Below are positions 7,280-14,630 of a DNA stretch of 19,821 nucleotides, piece after piece. The notes under the pieces are model-generated. The model searched no databases. It was given only the letters and a program-made list of their open reading frames with translations, and had not been told where the DNA came from. The stretch is from NCBI GenBank assembly GCA_964468125.1, contig CAYXVF010000109.1, forward strand, positions 1-19,821. The letters are read 5' to 3'. Each line of letters opens with the position of its first letter. The first letter of the stretch is position 1. The stretch is from CAYXVF01 sp964468125 (GTDB lineage Bacteria > Myxococcota > XYA12-FULL-58-9 > CAYXVF01). The translations under genes and the position numbers were made by a program.

Positions 7280-8620
7280 TTATTGTTCGACCGCAAGGCC
7301 GGCTCGGAGAAGCCAGGGCTGCGTCAAGCCTTCGGTTGTAGTCCCATCGTAGAGGACTCGTCGGTTGCGCAGGAGAATCATGCGCTCGGCCTGGGGCGGT
7401 ACCGTATCCAAGTCATGGGTCGCCCACACGCAGGTTGCGCCCGTTCGTTCGACAGACCGCTGCACCAACACGCGGAGCTCGTGCGCGGCGACCGGATCCA
7501 GACCGGACGTCGGTTCGTCGAGAAGGAGCAACGTCGGCTCGAGTACCAGGAGTCCAGCGAGTGCCACTCGGCGCTGCTCTCCAAAACTCAGGCTATGGCA
7601 CGGACGATCCAATAGGTGTCCGACGCGCAGGGCCGCCGCCGTTTCATTCGTCCGATTTCGCGCCTCAACGGCGTCGACGTCTCGTCGGAGCAAGCCCCAG
7701 GCGATATCCTCGGCGACGGTGCTCGCGATGAAGTGGTCCTCCGGGTTCTGCGTAAGAAGCGCGACGCGACCATCGAGCCGGTCGCGCAATCTGGTACCGG
7801 GCGAGACCGTGTTTCCGAATCGCGTCATGGTCCCCTGGGACGGGCCATCGAGTCCGGCAAGGAGGCGCAGCAAACTCGACTTACCGGCCCCGCTCGGCCC
7901 ACAAACGAGAAGCCACTCCCGTGGCTCCAGACGCATCTCGAGCTTCTCGAGAACCAGCTGTCCGTCGCGCTCAACGTCGACGCTGTCGAGTAGCACGTCC
8001 TCCATCTTGTCCGTCCTGGCGATCGAACCAGCGCGCAGCAGCGCGTTCTCCTCGACGCGCTCGAGTCGAACGAACGCGCGTAGCGCGCCCTCGCCGAGTA
8101 CCGCTCCCCAGGAGGAAAGGGGCAAGCGAATTGACCCCAAGCGCAGGCGAGCCGCGTCGCGCCGTCGGCACCACTCGCGCTTTGTCAGAATTCCGTGCAT
8201 CAGGGCGTGGTCCAATGCGGCGACCACACTCGCTGGGAGCCGGAGTCCCAGAAGAATGAGTCTCAACGACGCCCAATCCACCTGGGTACCGACCCAGAGA
8301 ACCCAGATCACCCCGCACAGAACACGTGACCCAATCCCCATAAGCAGCGTCACGTCGCTACTGAGTGCCGCGCCGCCGAGCGATGCCACGACCACGAGAC
8401 TCAGAGTCCACGCGATCATCGGTTCGATTCTCGCGTGTCCGCGGGCGTAGGCAATGGAGAGCAGGACAGCGCCCATTGCCGCTCCCCCGAGCGAGAAGGC
8501 GGTGCTGCTCGCACCTGCGTTCACCACCAGAACGCCTACCGTCAGCGCAAGACTGGATGCAGATCGCCATACCGGTTGGCGACGCTCGAAAAACAACGAA
8601 TGTTTAGCGTTGAAGTGCAT
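7280..8620 (-). CDS. Fused EcfT-EcfA (CbiQ-CbiO-like) subunit of an ECF metal importer
   Basis: This 446-residue protein joins two ECF subunits. Residues 1 to about 215 are hydrophobic with several membrane segments and an EcfT/CbiQ-like coupling region (ALRAFVRLERVEENALLRAG). The rest is an ABC ATPase with Walker A GPSGAGKS (241-248), Q-loop LTQNPEDHF, signature LSFGEQ (344-349), Walker B LLLLDEP (364-370) and switch His in WATHDLD. The LTQNPEDHF motif is typical of CbiO-type ATPases. ATG 8620 (MHFNAKHSLFF) is preferred over the longer frame to 8671, and it overlaps the CbiMN gene by 17 bases. The protein would drive metal import at the inner membrane. The substrate cannot be read from this subunit. 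Confidence 0.85.
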   Translation of the reverse strand: MHFNAKHSLFFERRQPVWRSASSLALTVGVLVVNAGASSTAFSLGGAAMGAVLLSIAYARGHARIEPMIAWTLSLVVVASLGGAALSSDVTLLMGIGSRVLCGVIWVLWVGTQVDWASLRLILLGLRLPASVVAALDHALMHGILTKREWCRRRDAARLRLGSIRLPLSSWGAVLGEGALRAFVRLERVEENALLRAGSIARTDKMEDVLLDSVDVERDGQLVLEKLEMRLEPREWLLVCGPSGAGKSSLLRLLAGLDGPSQGTMTRFGNTVSPGTRLRDRLDGRVALLTQNPEDHFIASTVAEDIAWGLLRRDVDAVEARNRTNETAAALRVGHLLDRPCHSLSFGEQRRVALAGLLVLEPTLLLLDEPTSGLDPVAAHELRVLVQRSVERTGATCVWATHDLDTVPPQAERMILLRNRRVLYDGTTTEGLTQPWLLRAGLAVEQ

Positions 8621-9530
8621 CGCGATTACCACGGAGCAGTCTCTCCCAGGCGCGTCCGGCAACGAATCCAAGACCGAAGAGGATGACGATCGTCATCGCG
8701 AGTCCGATCTCTCCCTGGCTCAAATCGAAGATGCTGTCGGTTGGCGGACGTCCCGCCGACTCCGCGGTCGTGCCGAATACGGTGCCGTCGATTCCCTCGT
8801 AACTGCAGCCTGATAGGCCGCTCGCGAGCAGCATGATGACGAGGGCGGACGCGCTGGATGCCGACGGGGTCCGCAGTGTACGCAGCGAGTCCAACAGGAG
8901 ATCGGGCCGACGGTTCGCGAGCAGCCTCACGATTCCGACGGAGCCAATGGCCTCGAGTATTGCCAGCGGGGCCTGGACCGGCGCGAAGCCGAGGATCACG
9001 GCGGTGAAGGTTGCGAGCGGAGCCGCCGCATCGGCCAAAGCCGCTGCGAGCACGATAGCGTCGGCGACGTAGACACTCAGACCACCTAGCCCACATACAA
9101 TCCCGAGCCCCAAAGCGTTGTCTGCGCCGAGCCTTTGCATCAGCGCCCAGAGCCCAACCGCGCACAGAGGCCCGATCACACCGAGTGTCATCATGTTGAC
9201 ACCCAGAGTCGTAATACCTCCGTGCGCGAAGAAAACCGCCTGTAAGAGGAGCACAAAGAACGTCGGCCAAACGATGCGGCGGACACCGACCATGAGTGCG
9301 AGTACGGGCGTCAGACAGATGTGGCTCGTTGCTCCGACCATCGGGACAGGAAGTGGCAGCAGGGTGCCCGCGAACAGCAGGCTCGTGACGCCGGCCATGA
9401 CCACGGAGGATGACGCGTTCTCACGTTGCGCCAGTTGTTCGCCACGGAGACTCCAAACCACCGTCGGTGCCGCAACTGCACTCCAGACGATGGCTTGCTC
9501 CAGCGGCAAAGTTCCTTCTGCGAGATGCAT
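8604..9530 (-). CDS. Fused CbiM-CbiN (NikMN-like) substrate-binding subunit of an ECF metal importer
   Basis: This 308-residue membrane protein begins MHLAEGTLP, the CbiM/NikM start in which Met1 and His2 bind the metal. The second conserved region, VPMVGATSHICLTPVLALM, supplies His70, matching the third metal ligand of NikM. Residues 1 to about 205 form the multi-span CbiM core. A C-terminal part (about 225-308) has two membrane segments around a periplasmic loop with SYEGIDG, resembling CbiN/NikN. Characterised relatives import Co2+ or Ni2+. The neighbouring COG0523 GTPase and Cys-less FmdB protein make Zn2+ another possibility. It follows the DUF1636 gene with no gap and overlaps the EcfT-EcfA gene, so the importer is encoded by two fused genes rather than four. 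Confidence 0.85.
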   Translation of the reverse strand: MHLAEGTLPLEQAIVWSAVAAPTVVWSLRGEQLAQRENASSSVVMAGVTSLLFAGTLLPLPVPMVGATSHICLTPVLALMVGVRRIVWPTFFVLLLQAVFFAHGGITTLGVNMMTLGVIGPLCAVGLWALMQRLGADNALGLGIVCGLGGLSVYVADAIVLAAALADAAAPLATFTAVILGFAPVQAPLAILEAIGSVGIVRLLANRRPDLLLDSLRTLRTPSASSASALVIMLLASGLSGCSYEGIDGTVFGTTAESAGRPPTDSIFDLSQGEIGLAMTIVILFGLGFVAGRAWERLLRGNRDALQR

Positions 9531-9962
9531 TCAGGTTTCTCCGCCCAAGGGCGGCACGCGTCCCAAGATGCTCGCGCGCAGGGTCGCTGGGCGTTGCTCC
9601 CTCGGCATGAATCCGTCGGGGGCCTGCAGGAAGACTGCAACACACGCGGCGACGTCTGTTGCGCTCACGATCAGCTTTTGGTCACCGAACAGGTAGCTCC
9701 ATTTCCCCGGCGACGACAGCGCGATCCCACAGGGACGGGGACACAGGCTCAAACACTCGACTGGGCGAACCTCCACCTGGTCACGCAATGGGTGATCTCC
9801 GAACATCGCACGAAGCTCGCGATAGAAGTGTGCTCCCGTGCGCTGATCCCGCGGCTCGCGTGGGCAACCCGTGGCACGACAGGATATGCAGACGTGCAAC
9901 GTGCACGTTGAAGCAGCGTCTGTGCGCTTCTTTGCCAAGCTCGAACCGCCTTCGCCCGGCAT
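9531..9962 (-). CDS. DUF1636-type Cys-rich metal-binding protein
   Basis: This 143-residue protein carries seven cysteines in two clusters: Cys20, Cys25, Cys28 and Cys33 in TCTLHVCISCRATGC, and Cys70, Cys74 and Cys78 in VECLSLCPRPC. This is the layout of DUF1636 (COG5469), a predicted thioredoxin-fold, 2Fe-2S-ferredoxin-like protein often found beside CobW and CbiM genes. It could bind metal or an iron-sulfur cluster and pass metal or electrons within the pathway; the biochemistry is unknown to me. It heads the minus-strand importer operon. ATG 9962 is supported by AGGAGG a few bases upstream. Its stop abuts the CbiM start with no intervening base. Confidence 0.75.
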   Translation of the reverse strand: MPGEGGSSLAKKRTDAASTCTLHVCISCRATGCPREPRDQRTGAHFYRELRAMFGDHPLRDQVEVRPVECLSLCPRPCGIALSSPGKWSYLFGDQKLIVSATDVAACVAVFLQAPDGFMPREQRPATLRASILGRVPPLGGET

Positions 9963-10181
9963 CGGTCCTCCTCATGACGCACTCACGTTATGCCTCGTCG
10001 CAAATCCCCAATGAGCAATACTCGCAATTACATCGCAACTGCAAGTTGATTGCGGATGCTGAAGCCGTAGGATATGGAGGTTAGGGCTGCGAGGGACACC
10101 GCGCTCGACCCTGCTAGGGCCTACACCCGAGCAGATGAAACTCCGCCCCCCCTAGGACGAGAAATGAACGAGGGAAGTGCC
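9963..10181. promoter_or_regulatory. Divergent control region of the importer operon and the Cys-less FmdB gene, with GCAA-rich operator candidate
   Basis: This 219-base region separates the minus-strand importer operon from the plus-strand FmdB-like gene. An AT-richer core at 10011-10056 carries repeated half-sites GCAATA (10015), GCAATT (10024), GCAACT (10035) and ATTGCG (10049). CGCAAT (10023-10028) and ATTGCG (10049-10054) are an inverted pair with 11 of 16 paired positions overall. Inside lies a perfect 5-3-5 palindrome, CAACTGCAAGTTG (10036-10048). A metal-responsive repressor could control both sides from here. I see no cobalamin riboswitch and no strong sigma-70 promoter. Confidence 0.4.
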
Positions 10182-10475
10182 ATGCCAGTCTACGAGTACG
10201 AGACGATTCCTAGTGACAGCGAAAAGCCAACGCGATTCGAGGTCGTGCAGCGCATGTCCGATCCCACGTTGACGAAGCACCCGGAGACCGGTGAGCCGGT
10301 GCGGCGGATCCTTTCAGCACCGGCCGTCGTGCTCAAACATTCGTCGCGTCGGGAGAGCCACGTGCTGAGCCGCGAAAACGTCTCGCGCCATGGTTTCACC
10401 CGCTACGAGAAGGTTGGCCACGGGGAGTACGAGCGCACCGCGGGTACGGCGGGGCCGCGCCGGATTCGCAAGTAG
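10182..10475 (+). CDS. FmdB-like zinc-ribbon family protein lacking all zinc-binding cysteines
   Basis: This small protein (97 residues) begins MPVYEYETIPS and continues TRFEVVQRMSDPTLTKHPETGEPVRRILSAPAVV. It follows the FmdB template (MPxYEYxC..CG..FEV.Q.MSD.PL..CP.CG.PVRR.LS) in every respect except that each zinc ligand Cys position is filled by another residue (ETIPSDSE, HPETGEP), and it has no Cys at all. The C-terminal part is basic and unlike the usual Ser/Gly tail. The start at 10182 is preferred to the open frame from 10074 because GAGGGA precedes it and homology begins there. FmdB-type proteins have no settled biochemical function. Divergence from a metal importer suggests a metal-independent substitute made when zinc is short, as known for Cys-less ribosomal proteins; that is inference. 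The last 73 bases overlap the convergent methyltransferase frame. Confidence 0.75.
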   Translation: MPVYEYETIPSDSEKPTRFEVVQRMSDPTLTKHPETGEPVRRILSAPAVVLKHSSRRESHVLSRENVSRHGFTRYEKVGHGEYERTAGTAGPRRIRK

Positions 10476-10895
10476 GGCCCAACGGCAAAGCCGCGCACGA
10501 TCGCGAGCATCGGGCTCGAAGGGTCCGCCAACGTGAAACGCCAGCGCGGAAACCGCGCCGCGAGAAAGCGAGCCTCCGCACCGGTCTCGGCACCGGTCTC
10601 GGCACCGNNNNNNNNNNNNNNNNNNNNNNNNNNNNNNNNNNNNNNNNNNNNNNNNNNNNNNNNNNNNNNNNNNNNNNNNNNNNNNNNNNNNNNNNNNNNN
10701 NNNNNNNGCACCGGTCTCGGCACCGGTCTCGGCACCGACGATTAGAATGTGCGCGTCCTCGGGCAACGACGCAAAGCGCACCTGCACCAGCAGATGCATG
10801 AGATCCTTGACCGCAAGCATCCGAGCAAACTGAGCGTCGTAGGCCGCTGCGCGGTCCGCGTCGAAGGCGCGTTCGACGAGCGAAGGCTCAGACAT
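10403..10895 (-). CDS. Class I SAM-dependent methyltransferase, apparently truncated and interrupted by an assembly gap
   Basis: The N-terminal part (MSEPSLVERAFDADRAAAYDAQFARML...LPEDAHILIVGA) is a methyltransferase lead-in and SAM-binding motif I. After the N run the frame resumes with AEARFLAARFPRWRFTLADPSSPMLAIVR, which is motif I/II continuation. The two sides therefore fit one gene, despite a frame offset caused by the arbitrary 100-base gap. Joined through the shared repeat, the product is only about 120 residues. The normal C-terminal half of the fold is missing and is replaced by a low-similarity tail beyond about 10488, so it may be a remnant or a misjoin. ATG 10895 has GAGGAA upstream and overlaps the permease stop by eight bases, so it was the last gene of the exporter operon. 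Confidence 0.5.
10578..10737. repeat. 12-base tandem repeat flanking a 100-base assembly gap
   Basis: The unit GCACCGGTCTCG occurs 2.5 times directly before the N run (10578-10607) and 2.5 times directly after it (10708-10737), giving identical 30-base ends. On the minus strand it encodes Gly-Ala-Glu-Thr repeats within motif I of the methyltransferase. The 100 Ns (10608-10707) are a scaffolding placeholder. Either the true array is longer than the reads could resolve, or the contigs simply overlap by 30 bases and no sequence is missing. Confidence 0.9.
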
Positions 10896-12300
10896 GGCGT
10901 TCCTCGCGGGCTACCCACACGAGACCGAGAAGCCAACTCGCAACCGCCCAGGCCAGGAGGGCGACCAAGGGGGACGCGAGTCCCACCGGCTCTGCGCGAA
11001 ATCCCGCGGGGGCGGCTTCGAGCAGAGACTCGAAATCACTCGCGGAGAGAGGCGTCTTCGCCCAGGCGTGTTCCACGACCCACCGCACGCGGGTCCCTAC
11101 CTCGGCAACCAGACGCCCACGATAGGCGGTGGCGGCTTCCGGGCCCACGCCCGCCAAGCGTTCGAGAAAGAGCCCGACCGCAACGGATGGGGAGAACCAT
11201 GCCGTTCGCTCAGCGAGTCTGACGGCTTCGGCTTCCACGCGTGCGCGATCGGCGTGACGTTTCTCGAGCGCGGCAAAGGCCAGCGCATCAAAGACGTGTC
11301 GTGAGACGGTAAGATCCATCGGGTCGTCGGCCGCAGCAGGAGCCTTCTTTAGCTCCGGATAGCGCGCGTAGAGTTCGGGCAGGACTCGTTCGAGATCCTT
11401 CTCGTAAGAGGAGTACCGCGCGTCCCGGGCCTCTAGGGTCTCGGCGAGGGCGTAGTCGGCCTCAACCCGGCCCACCGCCAGCTCGGCGCTGAGGGTCGGC
11501 ACGAGCACGCACAGGAGGGTCCAGAGCGCACCGAAAGCAAAAGCGGAGCTGCGCACCGTGCGTGCGCGAGCATTGATCGCGAGTAGCAGCCCACCCCATA
11601 GGCCCGCATAGACGAGCGCCGCGAGAATCAGCGCCCCGGTCTCCCACCAGCGTGCGCCGCCAATGACGCCCGCCGCGAGACACAGAAGGGCTGCAGCGCC
11701 ACCGGCGATCGCGGTCACGACGAGCATTCGACCCACGAGCCATCGATCGCTGGCGCCCGCCTGGACCCGGATAAACCGGTCGAGGCGCTCTTCGCGCTCC
11801 CGGCTTCCAACGTCGAGTCCGAGCGCCGCAATCAGCAGAGGAAGGAGCAGTCCCAGGACAAAGACCAAATCAATCGCCCCCGCTGCGAGCTCCGGGTTCT
11901 CGATCCGGAATCCTCCCGCCGCCATCGGGTCGGCTAGTCGACTGATGCGAAACACCGCTGGCGCCGGATCGACCGCACCGGCCGCGATCCCTGCGAGTGC
12001 TCCGGGCGTGCGCGGGACGCGAGTCCCCGAGTACCAGTCTTGCCACAGCGGCTGGGCGAGGTTGACCCAGGGTTTGTCCTCGGGTCCCGACTCGCCCGTC
12101 GAGAAGAACGCCCGAGCTTCAACGACTGTATCTTCTTGCGCGCTCTGCGCCGTCAGCAGCGCGTCTTCCCACTTGTCTACGCTGCGTTCACCGACGAAGA
12201 GCGCTAGGACACCGATGGCCAGGAAAGCGATCAGAGCCAACGACGCGCTTCGAGAGCGCCGCAACGTACGAGTCTCGAACGCAAACGCGACCCTCAGCAC
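10888..12300 (-). CDS. ABC-2 type permease, DUF3526-like (second permease)
   Basis: This 470-residue integral membrane protein starts at GTG 12300. One membrane segment lies near the N-terminus (ASLALIAFLAIGVLALFVG, about 19-37). A large extracytoplasmic domain follows, then a cluster of segments (FVLGLLLPLLIAALGL, VTAIAGGAAALLCLAAG, LILAALVYAGLWGGLLLAI, AFGALWTLLCVLVP), a second soluble stretch, and a final segment near the C-terminus (LVALLAWAVASWLLGLVWVA). This split architecture, with SREREERLDRFIRVQAG between segments, fits DUF3526-type ABC-2 permeases related to NosY. It overlaps the first permease by seven bases and the methyltransferase by eight. The substrate is unknown, and export is the likely direction for this class. 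Confidence 0.78.
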   Translation of the reverse strand: MLRVAFAFETRTLRRSRSASLALIAFLAIGVLALFVGERSVDKWEDALLTAQSAQEDTVVEARAFFSTGESGPEDKPWVNLAQPLWQDWYSGTRVPRTPGALAGIAAGAVDPAPAVFRISRLADPMAAGGFRIENPELAAGAIDLVFVLGLLLPLLIAALGLDVGSREREERLDRFIRVQAGASDRWLVGRMLVVTAIAGGAAALLCLAAGVIGGARWWETGALILAALVYAGLWGGLLLAINARARTVRSSAFAFGALWTLLCVLVPTLSAELAVGRVEADYALAETLEARDARYSSYEKDLERVLPELYARYPELKKAPAAADDPMDLTVSRHVFDALAFAALEKRHADRARVEAEAVRLAERTAWFSPSVAVGLFLERLAGVGPEAATAYRGRLVAEVGTRVRWVVEHAWAKTPLSASDFESLLEAAPAGFRAEPVGLASPLVALLAWAVASWLLGLVWVAREERHV

Positions 12301-13724
12301 GGAAGAGCTCCACGCTCTAGGCGATCCGCGCCGCTCCGCAGAACCATTAGTAAGACCAGCGCCCAGAGCACGAGACCGATCGATTCCGGTATTCGTGACC
12401 TCAGCGCATGCATCGGCCCAGGCGGCTCATATGCAAAGACGCGAAGCGACGCAAAGAACTCAGCGTCAGCCTTCCAAGACCAGTCACCCGTCTTCGAGCC
12501 ACCGTACGCATGCTCCCGATTGAGCGCTTCGACGAGGGAGCGCCGGTAGCTCTCGGCCTGCTGCTGAAAGGCGAGATCGTGAGCGAGGTCCGTACCTGCG
12601 AGTGCCATCGACACGTGGTCGATCGCCTGGAACGGATTCAAGAGCGCAACGGCACTCCCGACGACGACCTGTCGCTCGAGCGTTTCTCGCAGCGCGCCAA
12701 AGTGCTCGTCCCATACCCGATTGCCGAACTCTTCGTCGACTTGCATGGCCAGGCCGTCGAAGTTGATCGGGAGCTCCTCGACCGTTTTCACGCCGTGTTC
12801 TTTCAGCGTCGCCTGGCGCAGTCGCTCGAGCTCGGCGTCCTCCGGGTTGTGACCGTCGGGGCCTTCTTCGCGTGAAGCACGCATTTCGGCTTGGAAGGCA
12901 TCCTGGGAAGGCAGGCCATAGAGCACAGCAGCGACGCCAGCGGTTGCAGGAGGCAATAAAGCGGTCGCTGTGATCCACGACGCGAGCAGCGCCAGCAGCG
13001 AGGCCCGGGCCGAAGTCAGCCAAATCGACGCGGAGATGATCGCAGCTGCGACAACCGCGAAGAACAGGGCGTGGGCGAGCAGGAAAGACACGAGGCGCCC
13101 GAGCGGGGGGTTGGCGTTGGCGCCAAGGCTTGCGGTCGTGATGAAAGAGGTCGCCACAACCGTGAAAAGGAGCAATAGAGCCAGTCCCCACAGGGCCATG
13201 AAACGCCCGTAGAGTACCGAGCGAGCACGAACGCCCTGAACCATCGCCAGCTTTAGGCGACCGGTCTCTCGGTCGGCCATCAAGCCGGTGGCGCCGACGA
13301 AAATCAACAGGAGCGGGACGATTGTTTGGAGCACAAAGGCGGCATCGAGCCGGGGAAAACGCGCGACCGAGCCCGCCCGGTGCGCGTCCGCGTGAAGCGG
13401 GACGCCCTGGCGGTGGCCTTCCACGAAGAGAACTTTTCCCACCCGAGCTTGTACACCACGGTCCAAGCGCGCTAACGGCCCGGCCGGGCGAAAAGCGAAG
13501 TCCCCGAAGTGCGCCATCCCGTGGGGATTCGCCGCGCCACGACCTTCCCACTGGGCGCGGGCCGCCTCAGCAGCTGCCCGCTGTGACCGGCCTTGCGCGA
13601 TATCGCCTACCGTGGCCCAGACGGTCGCGCCGATCACCGCAACGACGACGGCGCACAGCAGCGCCAGAAGCCGTGGCTCGCGGCGCCAGCTCGCAAGCTC
13701 GAGGCGGAGGATCAACCCCGTCAC
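12294..13724 (-). CDS. ABC-2 type permease, DUF3526-like (first permease)
   Basis: This 476-residue membrane protein has the same plan as its downstream neighbour: an N-terminal segment (LLALLCAVVVAVIGATVWA), a soluble domain of about 90 residues, then FVLQTIVPLLLIFVGATGLMADRETGRLKLAMVQGVR, a motif typical of DUF3526 permeases. Further segments (WGLALLLLFTVVATSF, LLAHALFFAVVAAAIISASIWL, LLALLASWITATALLPPA) precede a charged domain and a C-terminal segment (IGLVLWALVLLMVLR). The GTG start at 13724 lies in a GTGA overlap with the ATPase stop. The two permeases probably form a heterodimer driven by that ATPase. No TonB receptor or periplasmic binding protein accompanies them here. Confidence 0.8.
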   Translation of the reverse strand: MTGLILRLELASWRREPRLLALLCAVVVAVIGATVWATVGDIAQGRSQRAAAEAARAQWEGRGAANPHGMAHFGDFAFRPAGPLARLDRGVQARVGKVLFVEGHRQGVPLHADAHRAGSVARFPRLDAAFVLQTIVPLLLIFVGATGLMADRETGRLKLAMVQGVRARSVLYGRFMALWGLALLLLFTVVATSFITTASLGANANPPLGRLVSFLLAHALFFAVVAAAIISASIWLTSARASLLALLASWITATALLPPATAGVAAVLYGLPSQDAFQAEMRASREEGPDGHNPEDAELERLRQATLKEHGVKTVEELPINFDGLAMQVDEEFGNRVWDEHFGALRETLERQVVVGSAVALLNPFQAIDHVSMALAGTDLAHDLAFQQQAESYRRSLVEALNREHAYGGSKTGDWSWKADAEFFASLRVFAYEPPGPMHALRSRIPESIGLVLWALVLLMVLRSGADRLERGALPC

Positions 13725-14458
13725 GAAAGGGCCTCCAGCCCTTCGACGGGAGCAGCCCCCATGTGGTGGAGGTAGAGCCGCTCGAGGTCTCGCGCATCCA
13801 CATCTTGGGCGCGCGTCACTTCCACCAGCTGGCCCGCACGCATGATGCCGATCGTGCCACCGAGCTCCTTCGCACGGAAGATGTCGTGGGTGGTCATGAG
13901 GACGGCCGCTCCAGCTTCACGGATCCGCGTGAGCTCGACGCAGAACTCGCTCGCCGCCGCTGGATCGAGCCCCGAGAGCGGCTCGTCGAGGAGCAGCGCA
14001 CGCGCTTGGCGCGCGTAGGCGATCGCGAGCCCAACCTTCTGGCGCATGCCCTTCGAGTAGCTCGCGACCCGACGATTGGCTTGGACCTCGGTGAGCCCAG
14101 TCCGCTCGAGAAGCGTCCGCAACTCCTGCTCGTCGAGCTTCATGCCGCCCATGCGGCAAAAGAGATCCACGTTTTCGAGACCGGTGAAGTGGGGATAGAG
14201 CGCGACGTTCTCCGGAATGTAGGCGAGTTGCTGGCGCGCAGCGTGCGGGTGAGCGACAGGGTTCACCCCCCCCACCCGAATGCGTCCGTCGTCCGGCGCG
14301 AGAAAGCCGAGGAAGAGATTGATGGTGGTGGTTTTGCCCGCTCCGTTGGCGCCGAGCAGACAGAAGAGCTCACCGGAAGCGACCGCGAGATCGAGCTCGT
14401 TGACCGCGACGACTTCGCCAAAACGGCGGGTTACGGAGGAAGCCTCAAGTATACTCAT
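13721..14458 (-). CDS. ABC transporter ATPase of the ABC-2 exporter
   Basis: This 245-residue ATPase has Walker A GANGAGKT (36-43), Q-loop AYIPENVALYPHFTGLENV, a signature in the form YSKGMRQKVGLA (134-145), Walker B ALLLDEP (154-160), D-loop SGLDP and switch His in MTTHDIF. The layout is that of NosF/CcmA-type export ATPases that pair with ABC-2 permeases. It leads an operon with both permeases and the methyltransferase. ATG 14458 lacks an obvious Shine-Dalgarno sequence. A dyad 15-40 bases upstream is a likely operator, and the mRNA leader may be very short. Confidence 0.88.
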   Translation of the reverse strand: MSILEASSVTRRFGEVVAVNELDLAVASGELFCLLGANGAGKTTTINLFLGFLAPDDGRIRVGGVNPVAHPHAARQQLAYIPENVALYPHFTGLENVDLFCRMGGMKLDEQELRTLLERTGLTEVQANRRVASYSKGMRQKVGLAIAYARQARALLLDEPLSGLDPAAASEFCVELTRIREAGAAVLMTTHDIFRAKELGGTIGIMRAGQLVEVTRAQDVDARDLERLYLHHMGAAPVEGLEALS

Positions 14459-14472
14459 AGTGTAACGACAGT

Positions 14473-14498
14473 ATTGCTAATCAGATCTTCTTTGCAAT
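14473..14498. promoter_or_regulatory. Dyad ATTGC-N16-GCAAT upstream of the exporter operon
   Basis: This 26-base dyad has 10 of 13 pairs matched: outer ATTGC (14473-14477) and GCAAT (14494-14498), with a perfect AGATCT at the centre (14483-14488). It sits 15-40 bases before the ATPase ATG. A possible minus-strand promoter, TTGCAA with a weak -10 (ATACTG) after 17 bases, would be buried in it, the geometry of repression. The same half-site occurs in the importer control region at 10011-10056. Just beyond (14501-14508) is CAGTTGCG-like sequence also found there. Confidence 0.4.
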
Positions 14499-14630
14499 TC
14501 AGTTGCGTTAAGACGGTAGCCCGGTGCGTGGTCTAGAAACCGACGTTCGGCTTCGGTGCGTTCGCAGACGACCCTCGAGTGGTCTCGAGCGCGGCTCCGA
14601 GCTATTTGCGATCGTTTCTCAAAATACATC

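Noticed and set aside
7365..8450. Long plus-strand open frame antisense to the EcfT-EcfA gene
   Set aside because: The translation is Arg/Ser-rich without any domain, while the opposite strand encodes full ABC motifs; it is a GC-content shadow.
9118..9696. Plus-strand open frame across the CbiMN and DUF1636 genes
   Set aside because: No recognisable fold, and it opposes two well-supported genes.
9963..10181. Cobalamin riboswitch upstream of the CbiM-type importer
   Set aside because: No B12-box-like sequence and no room for the roughly 200-nucleotide fold with an expression platform; repeated GCAA half-sites suggest a protein operator.
10578..10737. CRISPR-like or satellite array around the N run
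   Set aside because: The units are 12 bases with no spacers and lie in a coding motif; best seen as an in-frame tandem repeat or assembly artefact.
11663..12523. Plus-strand open frame of 286 residues in the permease region
   Set aside because: Low-complexity Ser/Arg/Ala/Pro composition typical of antisense shadows over hydrophobic membrane genes.
13322..14536. Plus-strand open frame of 404 residues opposite the ATPase
   Set aside because: It overlaps a complete ABC ATPase with all motifs; its own translation shows no family features.
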